23,013 nucleotides of DNA from CAYFJO01 sp964343305 (GCA_964343305.1 CAYFJO010000153.1:1-23013), one strand, 5' to 3'. Positions 7,689 through 15,709 are shown, counted from the first letter of the stretch. The notes: a model not told the origin generated them from the letters alone. Numbers and translations: made by a program.

Positions 7689-8226
7689 AGTTCTGTCCTT
7701 CCTGTGATTGAAAAGGGTTATAGTTAAAAATCGGACAAGTTATCACGAGTTTTACAGTTATCTCGTCTTTGACGGCATAACCGGAACAGCCTGCAGAACT
7801 GACGGAATGCGTACAAGAGTTGGTAACTGAAAACTGAAGTTGAAAGGAAACTGACGAGAAAAGGTTTGCGGGTTGTCCGGCCGTCGAACGCGGTACTGAA
7901 CTTCCCTGCTGAATAACTAGGTTATGGATCCAGGGCTGTCAAAGTTTTTTCCCGATCGACACGGAACCGTCTGTGTGGCGAGGATGGCTCCCGCCAGTAA
8001 TTTACAAAGTCAACCTAATCCGACATGGCCACGGATTCTCCTGGAATTTTGTACATCTTAATCCGACTTGCCGAACGGAAGTGAGCTAGATTTTTGATAC
8101 GGGTAACGGGGGTAATAACATCGCGGTGAGATTTCGATGCGATGTTCAGCTTTTCAATTGATCTATTCGGCCATTTTTAGTTGTTGTTGACTGCGACATT
8201 CGTTCGCAGGAACAAGCTTGGCAAAC
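7689..8226. other. 538-bp intergenic region between two divergent paralogs
   Basis: No coding sequence is credible here. It must contain the promoters of both small secreted-protein genes. A possible -10 (TATAAC on the minus strand, 7722-7717) lies 28 bp before the leftward ATG. I saw no clear -35, riboswitch or long inverted repeat. Confidence 0.5.
7717..7722 (-). promoter_or_regulatory. Possible -10 element for the gene at 7161-7688
   Basis: TATAAC on the minus strand would place the transcript start about 20 bases before the ATG, leaving room for the AGGAAGGA ribosome site. No good -35 hexamer is visible 17 bp upstream. Confidence 0.25.
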
Positions 8227-8727
8227 ATGAACCGTTACACAATACTCTTGCTGCTGATCTGCATTGCGCCGGGAACTGCTTCCGGGCAAACGCAAGTGTT
8301 TGGTGTCACGGTACCGGGACTTGTTTCGATCAATTCGGTCAAGGATCTCGCCGAAATCACGCATGATGAAACAGAGAACGACCAGTTGTTCCCTTGGCAA
8401 TTCTGGACGGTGTCGAATCTGAACTCTGCGGGGGCGACCGTTACTTTCTCGACCAACCGGGTTTTCACGCACACAACACTACCAAGTTCAAAGCGAGATG
8501 TGCGACTGATTCTTCGCAAGTGGTGGGCCCCTCGATGGAGGATCACACAGCGACGTGATACGACCGATTACTCGTCCGGGGACGAAACTGCGACCGTGAC
8601 CGCCGAATCCAATCGCGCTGGCAGTGGGATATTTCGGCTGGGCGTCGACTTCATCGAAAAGTCGTTCGCGACGACCGAGGGCGGTTTCTACGAAATGACG
8701 GTCATCGGCACCATTACGCCAAAATGA
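8227..8727 (+). CDS. Small secreted beta-rich protein (paralog of the gene at 7161-7688)
   Basis: A 166-residue product from the ATG at 8227, with signal peptide (YTILLLLICIAPGTASG, cleavage before QTQV). It shares order and spacing of conserved blocks with the leftward gene: FGVTVPG near the N-terminus, THDETENDQLF, GATVTFSTNRVFTHT, SKRDVRLIL, DTTDYS, ETATVTAES and FYEMTVIGTITPK. The middle KWWAPRWRITQRR stretch is more basic than its paralog's, but length and frame agree, so it is not frameshifted. An in-frame TTG at 8218 has AGGA six bases upstream and could be the real start, adding three residues. Function unknown; it is exported or surface-located. Confidence 0.75.
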   Translation: MNRYTILLLLICIAPGTASGQTQVFGVTVPGLVSINSVKDLAEITHDETENDQLFPWQFWTVSNLNSAGATVTFSTNRVFTHTTLPSSKRDVRLILRKWWAPRWRITQRRDTTDYSSGDETATVTAESNRAGSGIFRLGVDFIEKSFATTEGGFYEMTVIGTITPK

Positions 8728-8821
8728 GTTGGACGTTCGACGCCCGACATTCTTGCCCACTGTTTCCTCGCGACTTATGATGTGGACCAACCTGCTGCCA
8801 CATGAATAAAGGAGTCGTAAT

Positions 8822-9652
8822 ATGTCCGAACAATCGTCACGCCGAAGATTCTTGAAATCATCTGCTGCCACGGCATCGCTCATGGCCACCACTGGAAGCT
8901 TTGTTCGTCTCGTTTCCGGCGCGGCAAAGAAGGACGATTGGACATCGTTGTTCGACGGAAAGTCGCTCGACGGTTGGCACAAAAACCCGCAACGCATCGG
9001 TCATGGCACGGGCGGAACCTGGCGAGCGGAAAATGGCGCAATCACTGGCGAACAAGATCCTCCTGGGTCGGGCAATGGCGGCATCCTGCTGACCGATCGG
9101 AAGTTCAGCGATTTTGAAGTGATGATCGACATGAAACCCGACTGGGGTGTGTGCAGCGGGTTTTTCGTACGCAGCACGGACAAGGGCCAGTGTTTTCAAA
9201 TGATGGTCGACTATCACGACAACGGCAATGTCGGCCACTTGTACGGCGAAGGGACGACGGGTTTCAACACGCGTACGTTCGATATCAACGGGAAATACGA
9301 TGATGACAAGAAGCTAGTTGGCCTAACGACGGCCAAGCACAAGAAAGCGGAAGACGTTGGGTTGCTTCATTCCTGCACGCCGGATGAGTGGCTGAAGGCT
9401 TGGAAAATCAACGACTGGAACACAGCCAAAGTACGGGTCGAAGGAAAGTTTCCCCGCATCACGACGTGGATTAACGGTTTGAAAGTCTGCGAATTCGATG
9501 GAGCCAGCGCAAACACCGAACGGTATGACAAGGAAAAAATTGCCGGCTTGCTTGGCGGCACGGGCAGCATCGCTGTCCAAGTACACGGCGGCAAAGGCTG
9601 GCCGAACGGTGCAAAGTGCCGCTGGAAGGAAATTAAAGTTCGGGAGATATAA
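8822..9652 (+). CDS. Tat-exported DUF1080 protein (3-keto-disaccharide hydrolase-like, LamG-fold)
   Basis: A 276-residue protein. It starts with a twin-arginine signal, SRRRFLKS at residues 6-13 followed by a hydrophobic Ala/Thr-rich segment, so it is exported folded. From about residue 38 it has the DUF1080 domain: WTSLFDGKSLDGWHK, then GTWRAENGAITGEQD, GGILLTDRKFSDFEVMIDMKPDWGVCSGFFVRS, and the C-terminal GSIAVQVHGG...CRWKEIKVREI. These phrases are diagnostic of the family, which is heavily expanded in planctomycetes. Characterised relatives act on 3-keto-glycosides, but substrate cannot be told from sequence. The ATG at 8822 has GGAG seven bases upstream. It appears monocistronic or loosely linked to the following four-helix-bundle gene, 79 bp away. 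Confidence 0.92.
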   Translation: MSEQSSRRRFLKSSAATASLMATTGSFVRLVSGAAKKDDWTSLFDGKSLDGWHKNPQRIGHGTGGTWRAENGAITGEQDPPGSGNGGILLTDRKFSDFEVMIDMKPDWGVCSGFFVRSTDKGQCFQMMVDYHDNGNVGHLYGEGTTGFNTRTFDINGKYDDDKKLVGLTTAKHKKAEDVGLLHSCTPDEWLKAWKINDWNTAKVRVEGKFPRITTWINGLKVCEFDGASANTERYDKEKIAGLLGGTGSIAVQVHGGKGWPNGAKCRWKEIKVREI

Positions 9653-9670
9653 AACAGGACCCAACTGAAG

Positions 9671-9684
9671 TGCCAGTACCCAGT
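9671..9684 (+). repeat. Heptamer repeat fragment upstream of the four-helix-bundle gene
   Basis: CCAGTACCCAGT at 9673-9684 matches units of the heptamer array found at 10254-10295, just beyond the other end of the four-helix-bundle gene. It is only about one and a half units, so by itself it could be chance. Confidence 0.4.
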
Positions 9685-9731
9685 CACAATTCAACAAGTA
9701 GCCACATTTCTCTTTTTCTAGGAGCCATCTC

Positions 9732-10220
9732 ATGGCTGGTGTCCAAGTTTTTACTGATCTCAAAATGTGGCAAGAGGCTCGCCAATGGTCCAAGCAGATC
9801 TTTCAAACAACGAAGGATGAATTATTCCGCACCGGTCGCCGCTTGGTCACGCAAATTAACGATTCATCCGAATCCGCTATGGCAAACATCGCCGAAGGAT
9901 TCGGCAGGGGTACACAGGGAGAGTTCGTTCAATTCCTCGGCTATTCCATCGGCAGCGTGAACGAAACGCAATCGCATCTCTGCGCCGCCTACGATCGTGA
10001 ATATCTCTCGAAAGATCAATTTGCGAGATTCTTTGAACACGGCACGACGATTCGCAAGATGATCGTCAAGTTTATTCAAAGTATGGTGAAGCCCGGATCG
10101 GGCGTGAAACACATGCGCAAAGTACGCAATTGGACGGATGAAAATTGGGATAGATTTGAGAAGCTAACGGGACAGCAACGGCCGGAGGTCTTTCGAAAAA
10201 AGGAAGATGAGGATGAATGA
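9732..10220 (+). CDS. Four-helix-bundle protein (S23 / 23S rRNA intervening-sequence protein family)
   Basis: A 162-residue, mostly helical protein. The family hallmark is clear: FTDLKMWQEARQWSKQIF at the N-terminus, then LVTQINDSSESAMANIAEGFGRG, EFVQFLGYSIGSVNETQSHL and DREYLSKDQF. This family was first seen encoded inside 23S rRNA intervening sequences but is widespread outside rRNA, with no settled function; the bundle is related to the avd protein of diversity-generating retroelements. The charged tail after residue 120 (VRNWTDENWDRFEKL...) is longer than the usual ~120-residue family member. The ATG at 9732 has GGAG seven bases upstream. The gene is bordered by copies of a heptamer repeat and its last bases overlap the start of the next reading frame, which suggests it arrived as a small module. 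It is not inside an rRNA gene here. Confidence 0.88.
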   Translation: MAGVQVFTDLKMWQEARQWSKQIFQTTKDELFRTGRRLVTQINDSSESAMANIAEGFGRGTQGEFVQFLGYSIGSVNETQSHLCAAYDREYLSKDQFARFFEHGTTIRKMIVKFIQSMVKPGSGVKHMRKVRNWTDENWDRFEKLTGQQRPEVFRKKEDEDE

Positions 10221-12366
10221 CGTGAAAGCACGCAGGGGAAGCGAAAGTGTAGCACTCCGTACCCAGTACTCCGTACTCCGTACTCAGTACCCAGGTCGCG
10301 GTGCCGTGTACCCATTGCTAGGTTGCGCCGCATTTCTCTTCATTGCAATTCTCACCCAAGCCGCATATGCCGAAGTCCTAAGCTTCGAAATCACCGAACG
10401 CACGCCCTTCGCCGATGGCCAATCATTCGGCGACGTCGGACCGTACGAAAGAATCGTTGGCAAAGTGTTCTACGCTATCCATCCCCACAAGCGGCAAAAC
10501 AAACCAATCGTCGATCTCCAGCACGCGCCAACTGACGCGCTCAGCAAGGTACATTTTGCATCCGACCTGTACATCCTCGCCCCCAAAGATCTGTCCAAAG
10601 GCAACCAGTCGTTGCTGTACGATGTCAACAACCGAGGTAACAAGCTCGCCCTGCGATTTTTCAACGACGCCCCCGGCGGCAACAATCCCAAATCCGCCGG
10701 AAACGGCTTCTTAATGCGGCATGGTTTCACAGTCGTTTGGAGCGGTTGGGACGGCGAACTGCTGCCGGGAAATCTGCGCCAGCGATTGACCGCGCCATTT
10801 GCTGGCAATGTAGACAAACCCATCACTGGAAAAGTCCGTTACGAAGTGTGCGTCAACGATGGTGACAAAACAAAAGTCGATATCAACGGTGGCGGACACG
10901 GATGCTACACGCCAATCGCGACAGGCCTCAACAACGCAACGTTGACCTGGCGGCTTCGACCAGGCGACCCGCGAATCCCTATCCCGCGCGAGCAATTCAG
11001 AATTCACACGGTCACACCCGCCAATTCCGCCGGCCAACTGGCACACATGCAACTTGAACTTCCTGCTGGTTTTCGCCAGGGATACTTGTACGAGTTGATT
11101 TACGAAGCTCAGGATCCGCTCGTACACGGCGTTTGTTTTGCGGCGGTCCGTGATTTGATTTCGTCCCTCAAGCAAGGCACTGGCAGCGCTAACCCACTGC
11201 TCATCAAAGAAAAACCAGTGGTCAAATATGCCCACGGCTTCGGCGTGTCCCAGAGCGGTCGATTTCTCCGCGAGATGCTGTACGCCGGATTCAATGAAGA
11301 TGAAAACGGCAAACAAGTCTTTGACGGTCTCATCCCACATGTCGCCGGCGGCGGACTTGGTTCATTTAACCATCGATTCGCTCAGCCAACCGCGTTCGTC
11401 ACCCAGCATCAAAATCACGATTGGCACAGCGACCGCTTTCCCTTTGCCTATGAAACGCAAACGGATCCTTTGAGCGGTCAAAAGGAGGGAATCCTCGAAC
11501 GGGCCGCGGCGGCCGACGTCGTGCCCAAGATTCTACACACGCAATCTTCGTCGGAGTATTGGTCACGAGCGGGGTCCTTGCCACACACCGACCCGCTTGG
11601 CAAGCAGGATGCAACGCCGCCGAAGAACGTCCGCATCTACACATTCGGTGGAACACAGCACGGTCCGGCATCGTATCCGCCAGGTCGCGGCATTGGCCAG
11701 ACGATGAGCAACCATGCCGATTACAAACCACACCTGCGTGCGTTGTTGGTCGCACTCGATCAATGGTGTCGCAACGACAAGCCCGCTCCACCAAGCGTTT
11801 ACCCCAAGATTTGTGACAAGACGCTGGTCGAATTCCATCAACCATCCACTAAGTTTCCGTCGATCCCTGGCGTCCGCTATCCCGAAGTGATTCAACAGCC
11901 CTCGTTTTTGGAGCTGGGAAAACAGTGGACAAACGAACGCATCATTGACCAGATTCCACCGCGAAAGATATCTCCCTACAAAGTCCTCGTCCCAAAATGC
12001 GGCACGGATGGCAACGAACTTGGATGCCTATTACCTCCGGAAGTCGCCGTCCCGTTGGCCACCTTCACAAGTTGGAATCTCCGACGCGCGGACGCCGGCG
12101 CGGAAAACGACCTGGTGGGCCTCAACGGCTCCTACATTCCACTGCCGCTTTCGAAAGCGGATCGACTGACTGCCGCGGATCCACGCCCTTCAATCGAAGA
12201 AAGATACAAAACTATCAAGCAATACCTCGCGCAACTCAAAGGCTATTGCAAAGAACGTGTGGCGAGTGGCTATCTTCTGGATGAAGACGTTTCGCGTATT
12301 GTTGAGCGACAAGAGGAGCGTGCTAAGCCCCTATTCAAGAAGCTCTCGGAGGCTGAATCCGACTAA
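10213..12366 (+). CDS. Secreted protein with alpha/beta-hydrolase domain (PF20091-like)
   Basis: A ~717-residue exported hydrolase-like protein. The nucleophile elbow is visible as HGFGVSQSGRFLRE (about residues 340-352, putative Ser in GVSQS), preceded by FAAVRDLISSLK. FGGTQHGPASYPP probably supplies the catalytic His. These match the large 'alpha/beta hydrolase domain' proteins common in planctomycetes; substrate is unknown. The N-terminus is odd. Between the ATGs at 10207/10213 and the signal peptide (YPLLGCAAFLFIAILTQAAYA) lie about 30 residues (ALRTQYSVLRTQYPG) that translate a heptamer DNA repeat. AGGAAG six bases upstream favours the ATG at 10213, but the GTG at 10306 would give a standard signal peptide with no extension and may be the ancestral start. 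The 5' end overlaps the four-helix-bundle gene by eight bases. Confidence 0.82.
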   Translation: MNDVKARRGSESVALRTQYSVLRTQYPGRGAVYPLLGCAAFLFIAILTQAAYAEVLSFEITERTPFADGQSFGDVGPYERIVGKVFYAIHPHKRQNKPIVDLQHAPTDALSKVHFASDLYILAPKDLSKGNQSLLYDVNNRGNKLALRFFNDAPGGNNPKSAGNGFLMRHGFTVVWSGWDGELLPGNLRQRLTAPFAGNVDKPITGKVRYEVCVNDGDKTKVDINGGGHGCYTPIATGLNNATLTWRLRPGDPRIPIPREQFRIHTVTPANSAGQLAHMQLELPAGFRQGYLYELIYEAQDPLVHGVCFAAVRDLISSLKQGTGSANPLLIKEKPVVKYAHGFGVSQSGRFLREMLYAGFNEDENGKQVFDGLIPHVAGGGLGSFNHRFAQPTAFVTQHQNHDWHSDRFPFAYETQTDPLSGQKEGILERAAAADVVPKILHTQSSSEYWSRAGSLPHTDPLGKQDATPPKNVRIYTFGGTQHGPASYPPGRGIGQTMSNHADYKPHLRALLVALDQWCRNDKPAPPSVYPKICDKTLVEFHQPSTKFPSIPGVRYPEVIQQPSFLELGKQWTNERIIDQIPPRKISPYKVLVPKCGTDGNELGCLLPPEVAVPLATFTSWNLRRADAGAENDLVGLNGSYIPLPLSKADRLTAADPRPSIEERYKTIKQYLAQLKGYCKERVASGYLLDEDVSRIVERQEERAKPLFKKLSEAESD
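10254..10295 (+). repeat. Tandem heptamer array, six units
   Basis: Six consecutive seven-base units: ACTCCGT, ACCCAGT, ACTCCGT, ACTCCGT, ACTCAGT, ACCCAGG. Translated in frame it gives the TQYSVLRTQY-type peptide. It resembles the short tandemly repeated heptamers known from cyanobacteria. It sits between the four-helix-bundle gene and the signal peptide of the hydrolase gene. Confidence 0.85.
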
Positions 12367-12469
12367 TCGCCTTCCTGGATTGGTGGATCAAGTTGCCAGA
12401 CGGATAGCATCTGAATTACAATACCTTCATCCCACCCGATCCCTACCCACCTGCTGCAAAGGAATTCCA

Positions 12470-13717
12470 ATGATCCGTGCGACGCTTGCCTACGTTTGTA
12501 TCTTTCTGTTCATTCACTCGCTTGCTTCAGACGCCAGTGCGGAAGCGAATTGGCCGCAATGGCGCGGTGGACAAGGAATGGGGCACAGCGACGAAAAAGG
12601 CTTGCCAGTCAAGTGGAAGAAAGACGACATCACGTATCGCGTGGAACTCATCGGCGACGGACATTCATCGCCCTGCATTTGGGGCGAGCAGATTTTTCTG
12701 ACATCGTCGCTAGAAGGCGGCAAGAAACGGATGGTCTTCTGTGTCGATCGTTCCAAAGGCAACATCGTCTGGGAGCATCTTGCGCATACGGGAGAGCCGG
12801 AAGCGACCCACAAAATGAATATGTTTGCCTCGCCGACCTGTGCCACCGATGGCGAACGTGTTGTCGCGTTTTTTGGACGGGGTGGGATGCATTGCTACGA
12901 CATGAGTGGCAAGCAACTGTGGTCTCACGACCCGGCACCATTGAGCGGCTCTTGGGGCACGGCGGCATCGCCCATCATTGTCGATGATCAGGTGATTCAA
13001 AACTGCGACAATACCGATGACTCATTCATCATCTCTGTCGACAAAAACACGGGCAAAGAACTTTGGCGTACTCCACGGCCAGCGAAGCCGCGTGGCGGTT
13101 GGAGTTCGCCCGTACTGATCAATGCAGGCGATCGACGTGAATTGGTGCTCAATGGTGAAGAAAGCGTGCGAGCTTACGATCCAGTCAATGGTGAAGAACT
13201 GTGGTCGTGCGCAAGCTTCAATGGCCGTGGCACACCAACGGCTGTCTTTGCGCACAACCTGATCTACATAGTCAACGGAAAACCTGGCGATGTTTACGCG
13301 GTCAAACCGGGTGGATCGGGCGACGTGAAGCAAACACACATGGCCTGGCACACGCCAAGGAGCGGGGGACGCGATCTGCCATCGCCAATCGTTGTCGGCG
13401 ACTATCTTTTCGTCTGTAACCTGCGTCCCGGCACCGGCACCTGTTACAACGCGCTCGACGGCAAAAAACTGTCGGAGATTCGTTTGGGCGGAGCTTTTTC
13501 ATCATCGCCGATTGCGGCCAACGGTTTGATCTACGTTCCCAGTGAAAGTGGCGAAGTGCTCGTGATCAAACCCGGTGCTGATCTCGAAGTCGTCGTGCGG
13601 AACGAACTAGGCGCGGGCGAAGAAGAGATTTTTCGCGCTTCGCTTGCCGCCAGCGAAGGACAGATCTTCTGTCGCAGTAATAAGGCTCTCTATTGCATCG
13701 GTAAGCGAATGCGATAG
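12470..13717 (+). CDS. Secreted PQQ-binding-like beta-propeller repeat protein
   Basis: A 415-residue exported protein. The signal peptide (ATLAYVCIFLFIHSLASDASA) is followed by ANWPQWRGGQGMGHS, a standard opening for planctomycete PQQ-like beta-propellers. Repeated blades are visible through motifs such as VFCVDRSKGNIVWEH, HCYDMSGKQLWSH, ISVDKNTGKELWRT, RAYDPVNGEELWS and YNALDGKKLSEI, each a variant of the [YA]-D-x-x-[TN]-G-x-x-x-W quinoprotein repeat. Such proteins are extracytoplasmic; most of this class have no proven PQQ cofactor, so a scaffold or binding role is equally possible. The open frame extends upstream to 12257 into the previous gene, but the ATG at 12470 has AAAGGA six bases upstream and gives a clean signal peptide, so it is the start. 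It converges with the PFOR delta-beta gene, whose stop is 25 bp away. Confidence 0.9.
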   Translation: MIRATLAYVCIFLFIHSLASDASAEANWPQWRGGQGMGHSDEKGLPVKWKKDDITYRVELIGDGHSSPCIWGEQIFLTSSLEGGKKRMVFCVDRSKGNIVWEHLAHTGEPEATHKMNMFASPTCATDGERVVAFFGRGGMHCYDMSGKQLWSHDPAPLSGSWGTAASPIIVDDQVIQNCDNTDDSFIISVDKNTGKELWRTPRPAKPRGGWSSPVLINAGDRRELVLNGEESVRAYDPVNGEELWSCASFNGRGTPTAVFAHNLIYIVNGKPGDVYAVKPGGSGDVKQTHMAWHTPRSGGRDLPSPIVVGDYLFVCNLRPGTGTCYNALDGKKLSEIRLGGAFSSSPIAANGLIYVPSESGEVLVIKPGADLEVVVRNELGAGEEEIFRASLAASEGQIFCRSNKALYCIGKRMR

Positions 13718-13742
13718 CGTGGAGGAGCGCTTTCGACGAAAT

Positions 13743-15626
13743 CTACTGCAGTGCGACAATGCCCACAGCAACCGCTTCACGAAGCACGTCGGCGGAGACT
13801 TCGATCTGCGAACCATCGTCCAACTTCAGTTGAACCGGATCGGCGGATGCGACAACGCCGTTGACCCATGATGCGCCGTCGCTGTACTTGATCTTGCTGC
13901 CAGCCTTGTAACCAGACGGCAAGCCTTCGCCCGCGACGGGTTTGGCCGCCGGCGCCGCTTTCGCTTTGCCAGCGTTCTTGTCGAACAGGCCAGCCAACTC
14001 TTGAAGCTGCTTCCAGTTTTCCAATCGCTCTTGCTTGGCTCGCAGCAACGTTTCGCTGGGATTGCCTTCTTTGTCGAAGTGTTTTCCAAAGCGGCCTTCG
14101 CTGCGGCAGAAGTCGATAAAGTCCACCTGCTCGCCAGTCTTTGGATTTGTCCACCAATCGTCGTTCACAGCAGGGTTGCCTTGCAACGACAAGCGCTCGC
14201 GAATTGTGTCGCCTTTGCGCGGATCATAGACCAACAGCGGGAACGCGCGTGCGTCAACCGCCAGTTGAGCCTGATCGGTCGCCATGTTGTCGGCCACGCC
14301 GTGTTCAGGCTGGCAGGTCGTATAGACGCACATCAACGACGGGCCGTCGAATTCCATTGCGTCGATGCACGCGCGATAGAAGTGGTTGACGTGGGCAGCC
14401 GTAGTTTGTGCAACGAACGTCCGCGGGTGCATCATCGCGATCTGGGCAATCTCTTTGCGGCGTTCTTGTTTGCCGTTGATTACCTTGCCGTGCAGGCTCA
14501 TCTTGGCATTCTGGCCCATAAAGGTGCTGGTCGACGCCTGGCCGCCGGTGTTCGAGTAAACTTGTGTGTCGAGCACTAAGATGTTGACGTTCAGGCCCGA
14601 TGCGAGCAATCGCGAGAGTGATTGAAAACCGATGTCAAACATCGCGCCGTCGCCGCCAATGCACCAAATTGGCTTATCGGCCCAGCCTTTTTGGTCCCAA
14701 CGCATTCGCAGTCCCATCCCATATGCTGGAGCGTTTTCGAACAACGAGTTGCTCCACGGCACGAGGTACGGATTGTATGGATACGTCGATGTGTAGACCG
14801 TGTTGCAACCGGTCGCGGCGATGATGCCCCAATTATTGCCGTACTTGGCACCCGCCGCCGAGCACATCATCCGCAGCGCCGAGCCTTCTCCACAACCCGC
14901 GCAACTGCCGGCGCCACCGACGTAGATGTGCGTCTCTTCCTTCAACATCATGTCGATCAACAAGCGATCACTGACGTATTTCTCGTCCGACGGGCCGAAT
15001 TCCTTGAACATGCGGTGGACTTTGGAAATGTCCTTCATCAACTCGTCGGTCTTGGGAACCATCTTCAACGCGTCGTCGTTGCAAACCGCGACGCATTCGG
15101 CGCAACCCTTGCATTTGCTCGGATCGATGATGATCGAGAATTTGCCGCCTTCGCCGGTTTTCTTTTTCGGACCAGCGTAATACTTGTTCGGTTCCGACCA
15201 GGCGAATTTGCGAAACAATTCGCGGTCGCCTTCGTCATCGATCTTGTTCAATCGATTTTCAAAGTCTTCTTCGCCAACGACCTTGCCGAGGATGGCGGTG
15301 TCCGGGCAAAGAGTGACACACTCCATGCAACCGGTGCAGGCGTCGTTGATGTATTCCGGGATTTCCGGGGCAACGTAGCTGAAGTCTCGCAACGTCGCAG
15401 TGCCGGCCGGAACGAGCGAACGGGCGACGGTCAAGTCGGCCGGCAATTGTTTTTCGGCCGTGCCATCTTCGTAGCTGCGGATGATTCGTTCGTTGAAGTC
15501 TTTGACATCGAGGACCGGCAGCTTGACATCTTTATAGCCGCCGTCGACCAACGTGCCGTACGAATTGTTATTGAACGGGTCGCGCTCGTTGGCGTCGTTC
15601 ATGGATTGGGACTCAACAGTTGCCAT
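13743..15626 (-). CDS. Pyruvate:ferredoxin oxidoreductase, delta-beta half (ferredoxin plus TPP domains) with a C-terminal extension
   Basis: A 627-residue protein equal to the second half of single-chain PFOR (NifJ). Domains in order: a linker; two [4Fe-4S] clusters with Cys97/100/103/107 (CTGCMECVTLCP) and Cys172/175/178/182 (CKGCAECVAVC); then the TPP-binding domain with CAGCGEGSALR (242-252), GDGAMFDIG (325-333) and the metal-site LDTQVYSNTGGQ (352-363). It would bind TPP and pass electrons from pyruvate decarboxylation to ferredoxin. After about residue 550 comes an Ala/Pro/Lys linker and a ~57-residue tail, GYKAGSKIKYSDGASWVNG...KLDDGSQIEV, which looks like a small SH3/Tudor-like barrel and is not part of standard PFOR. 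The gene follows the alpha-gamma gene in the same direction with a 94-bp gap holding a palindromic repeat. Both proteins start MATVE. Confidence 0.92.
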   Translation of the reverse strand: MATVESQSMNDANERDPFNNNSYGTLVDGGYKDVKLPVLDVKDFNERIIRSYEDGTAEKQLPADLTVARSLVPAGTATLRDFSYVAPEIPEYINDACTGCMECVTLCPDTAILGKVVGEEDFENRLNKIDDEGDRELFRKFAWSEPNKYYAGPKKKTGEGGKFSIIIDPSKCKGCAECVAVCNDDALKMVPKTDELMKDISKVHRMFKEFGPSDEKYVSDRLLIDMMLKEETHIYVGGAGSCAGCGEGSALRMMCSAAGAKYGNNWGIIAATGCNTVYTSTYPYNPYLVPWSNSLFENAPAYGMGLRMRWDQKGWADKPIWCIGGDGAMFDIGFQSLSRLLASGLNVNILVLDTQVYSNTGGQASTSTFMGQNAKMSLHGKVINGKQERRKEIAQIAMMHPRTFVAQTTAAHVNHFYRACIDAMEFDGPSLMCVYTTCQPEHGVADNMATDQAQLAVDARAFPLLVYDPRKGDTIRERLSLQGNPAVNDDWWTNPKTGEQVDFIDFCRSEGRFGKHFDKEGNPSETLLRAKQERLENWKQLQELAGLFDKNAGKAKAAPAAKPVAGEGLPSGYKAGSKIKYSDGASWVNGVVASADPVQLKLDDGSQIEVSADVLREAVAVGIVALQ

Positions 15627-15642
15627 ATTCTTACCTTTTTAT

Positions 15643-15709
15643 GTAGCCAAAGTCGCAAGACTTCGGAGTGTTTGGTCTGCTTCGTCCGAAGTCTCACGAC
15701 TTCGGCTAC
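15643..15709. repeat. REP-like palindromic element between the two PFOR genes
   Basis: Two 25-base arms (15643-15667 and 15685-15709) are reverse complements at 22 of 25 positions, separated by 17 bases. Each arm starts or ends with GTAGCC/GGCTAC and itself contains a smaller GAAGTC...GACTTC palindrome. Elements of this GTAGCCGAAGTC type recur in planctomycete genomes as I remember them. In RNA it would form a hairpin in the spacer of the putative alpha-gamma/delta-beta operon, and might stabilise or attenuate the message. Confidence 0.8.

Noticed and set aside
8510..8570. Possible frameshift in the rightward small secreted protein, because its middle differs from the paralog
   Set aside because: In-frame alignment keeps the same spacing (P-W and D-TDY anchors), and alternative frames quickly hit stops or lose similarity.
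9732..10220. Four-helix-bundle gene as the avd component of a diversity-generating retroelement, given the RT motif in the window
   Set aside because: The RT fragment is about 8 kb away, is fused to Cas1, and is broken. No template/variable repeat pair was found, and the protein fits the S23/IVP family.
12257..12469. Upstream in-frame extension of the PQQ-like protein into the hydrolase gene
   Set aside because: The ATG at 12470 has a good ribosome site and is followed at once by a signal peptide; the extension overlaps real coding sequence in another frame.
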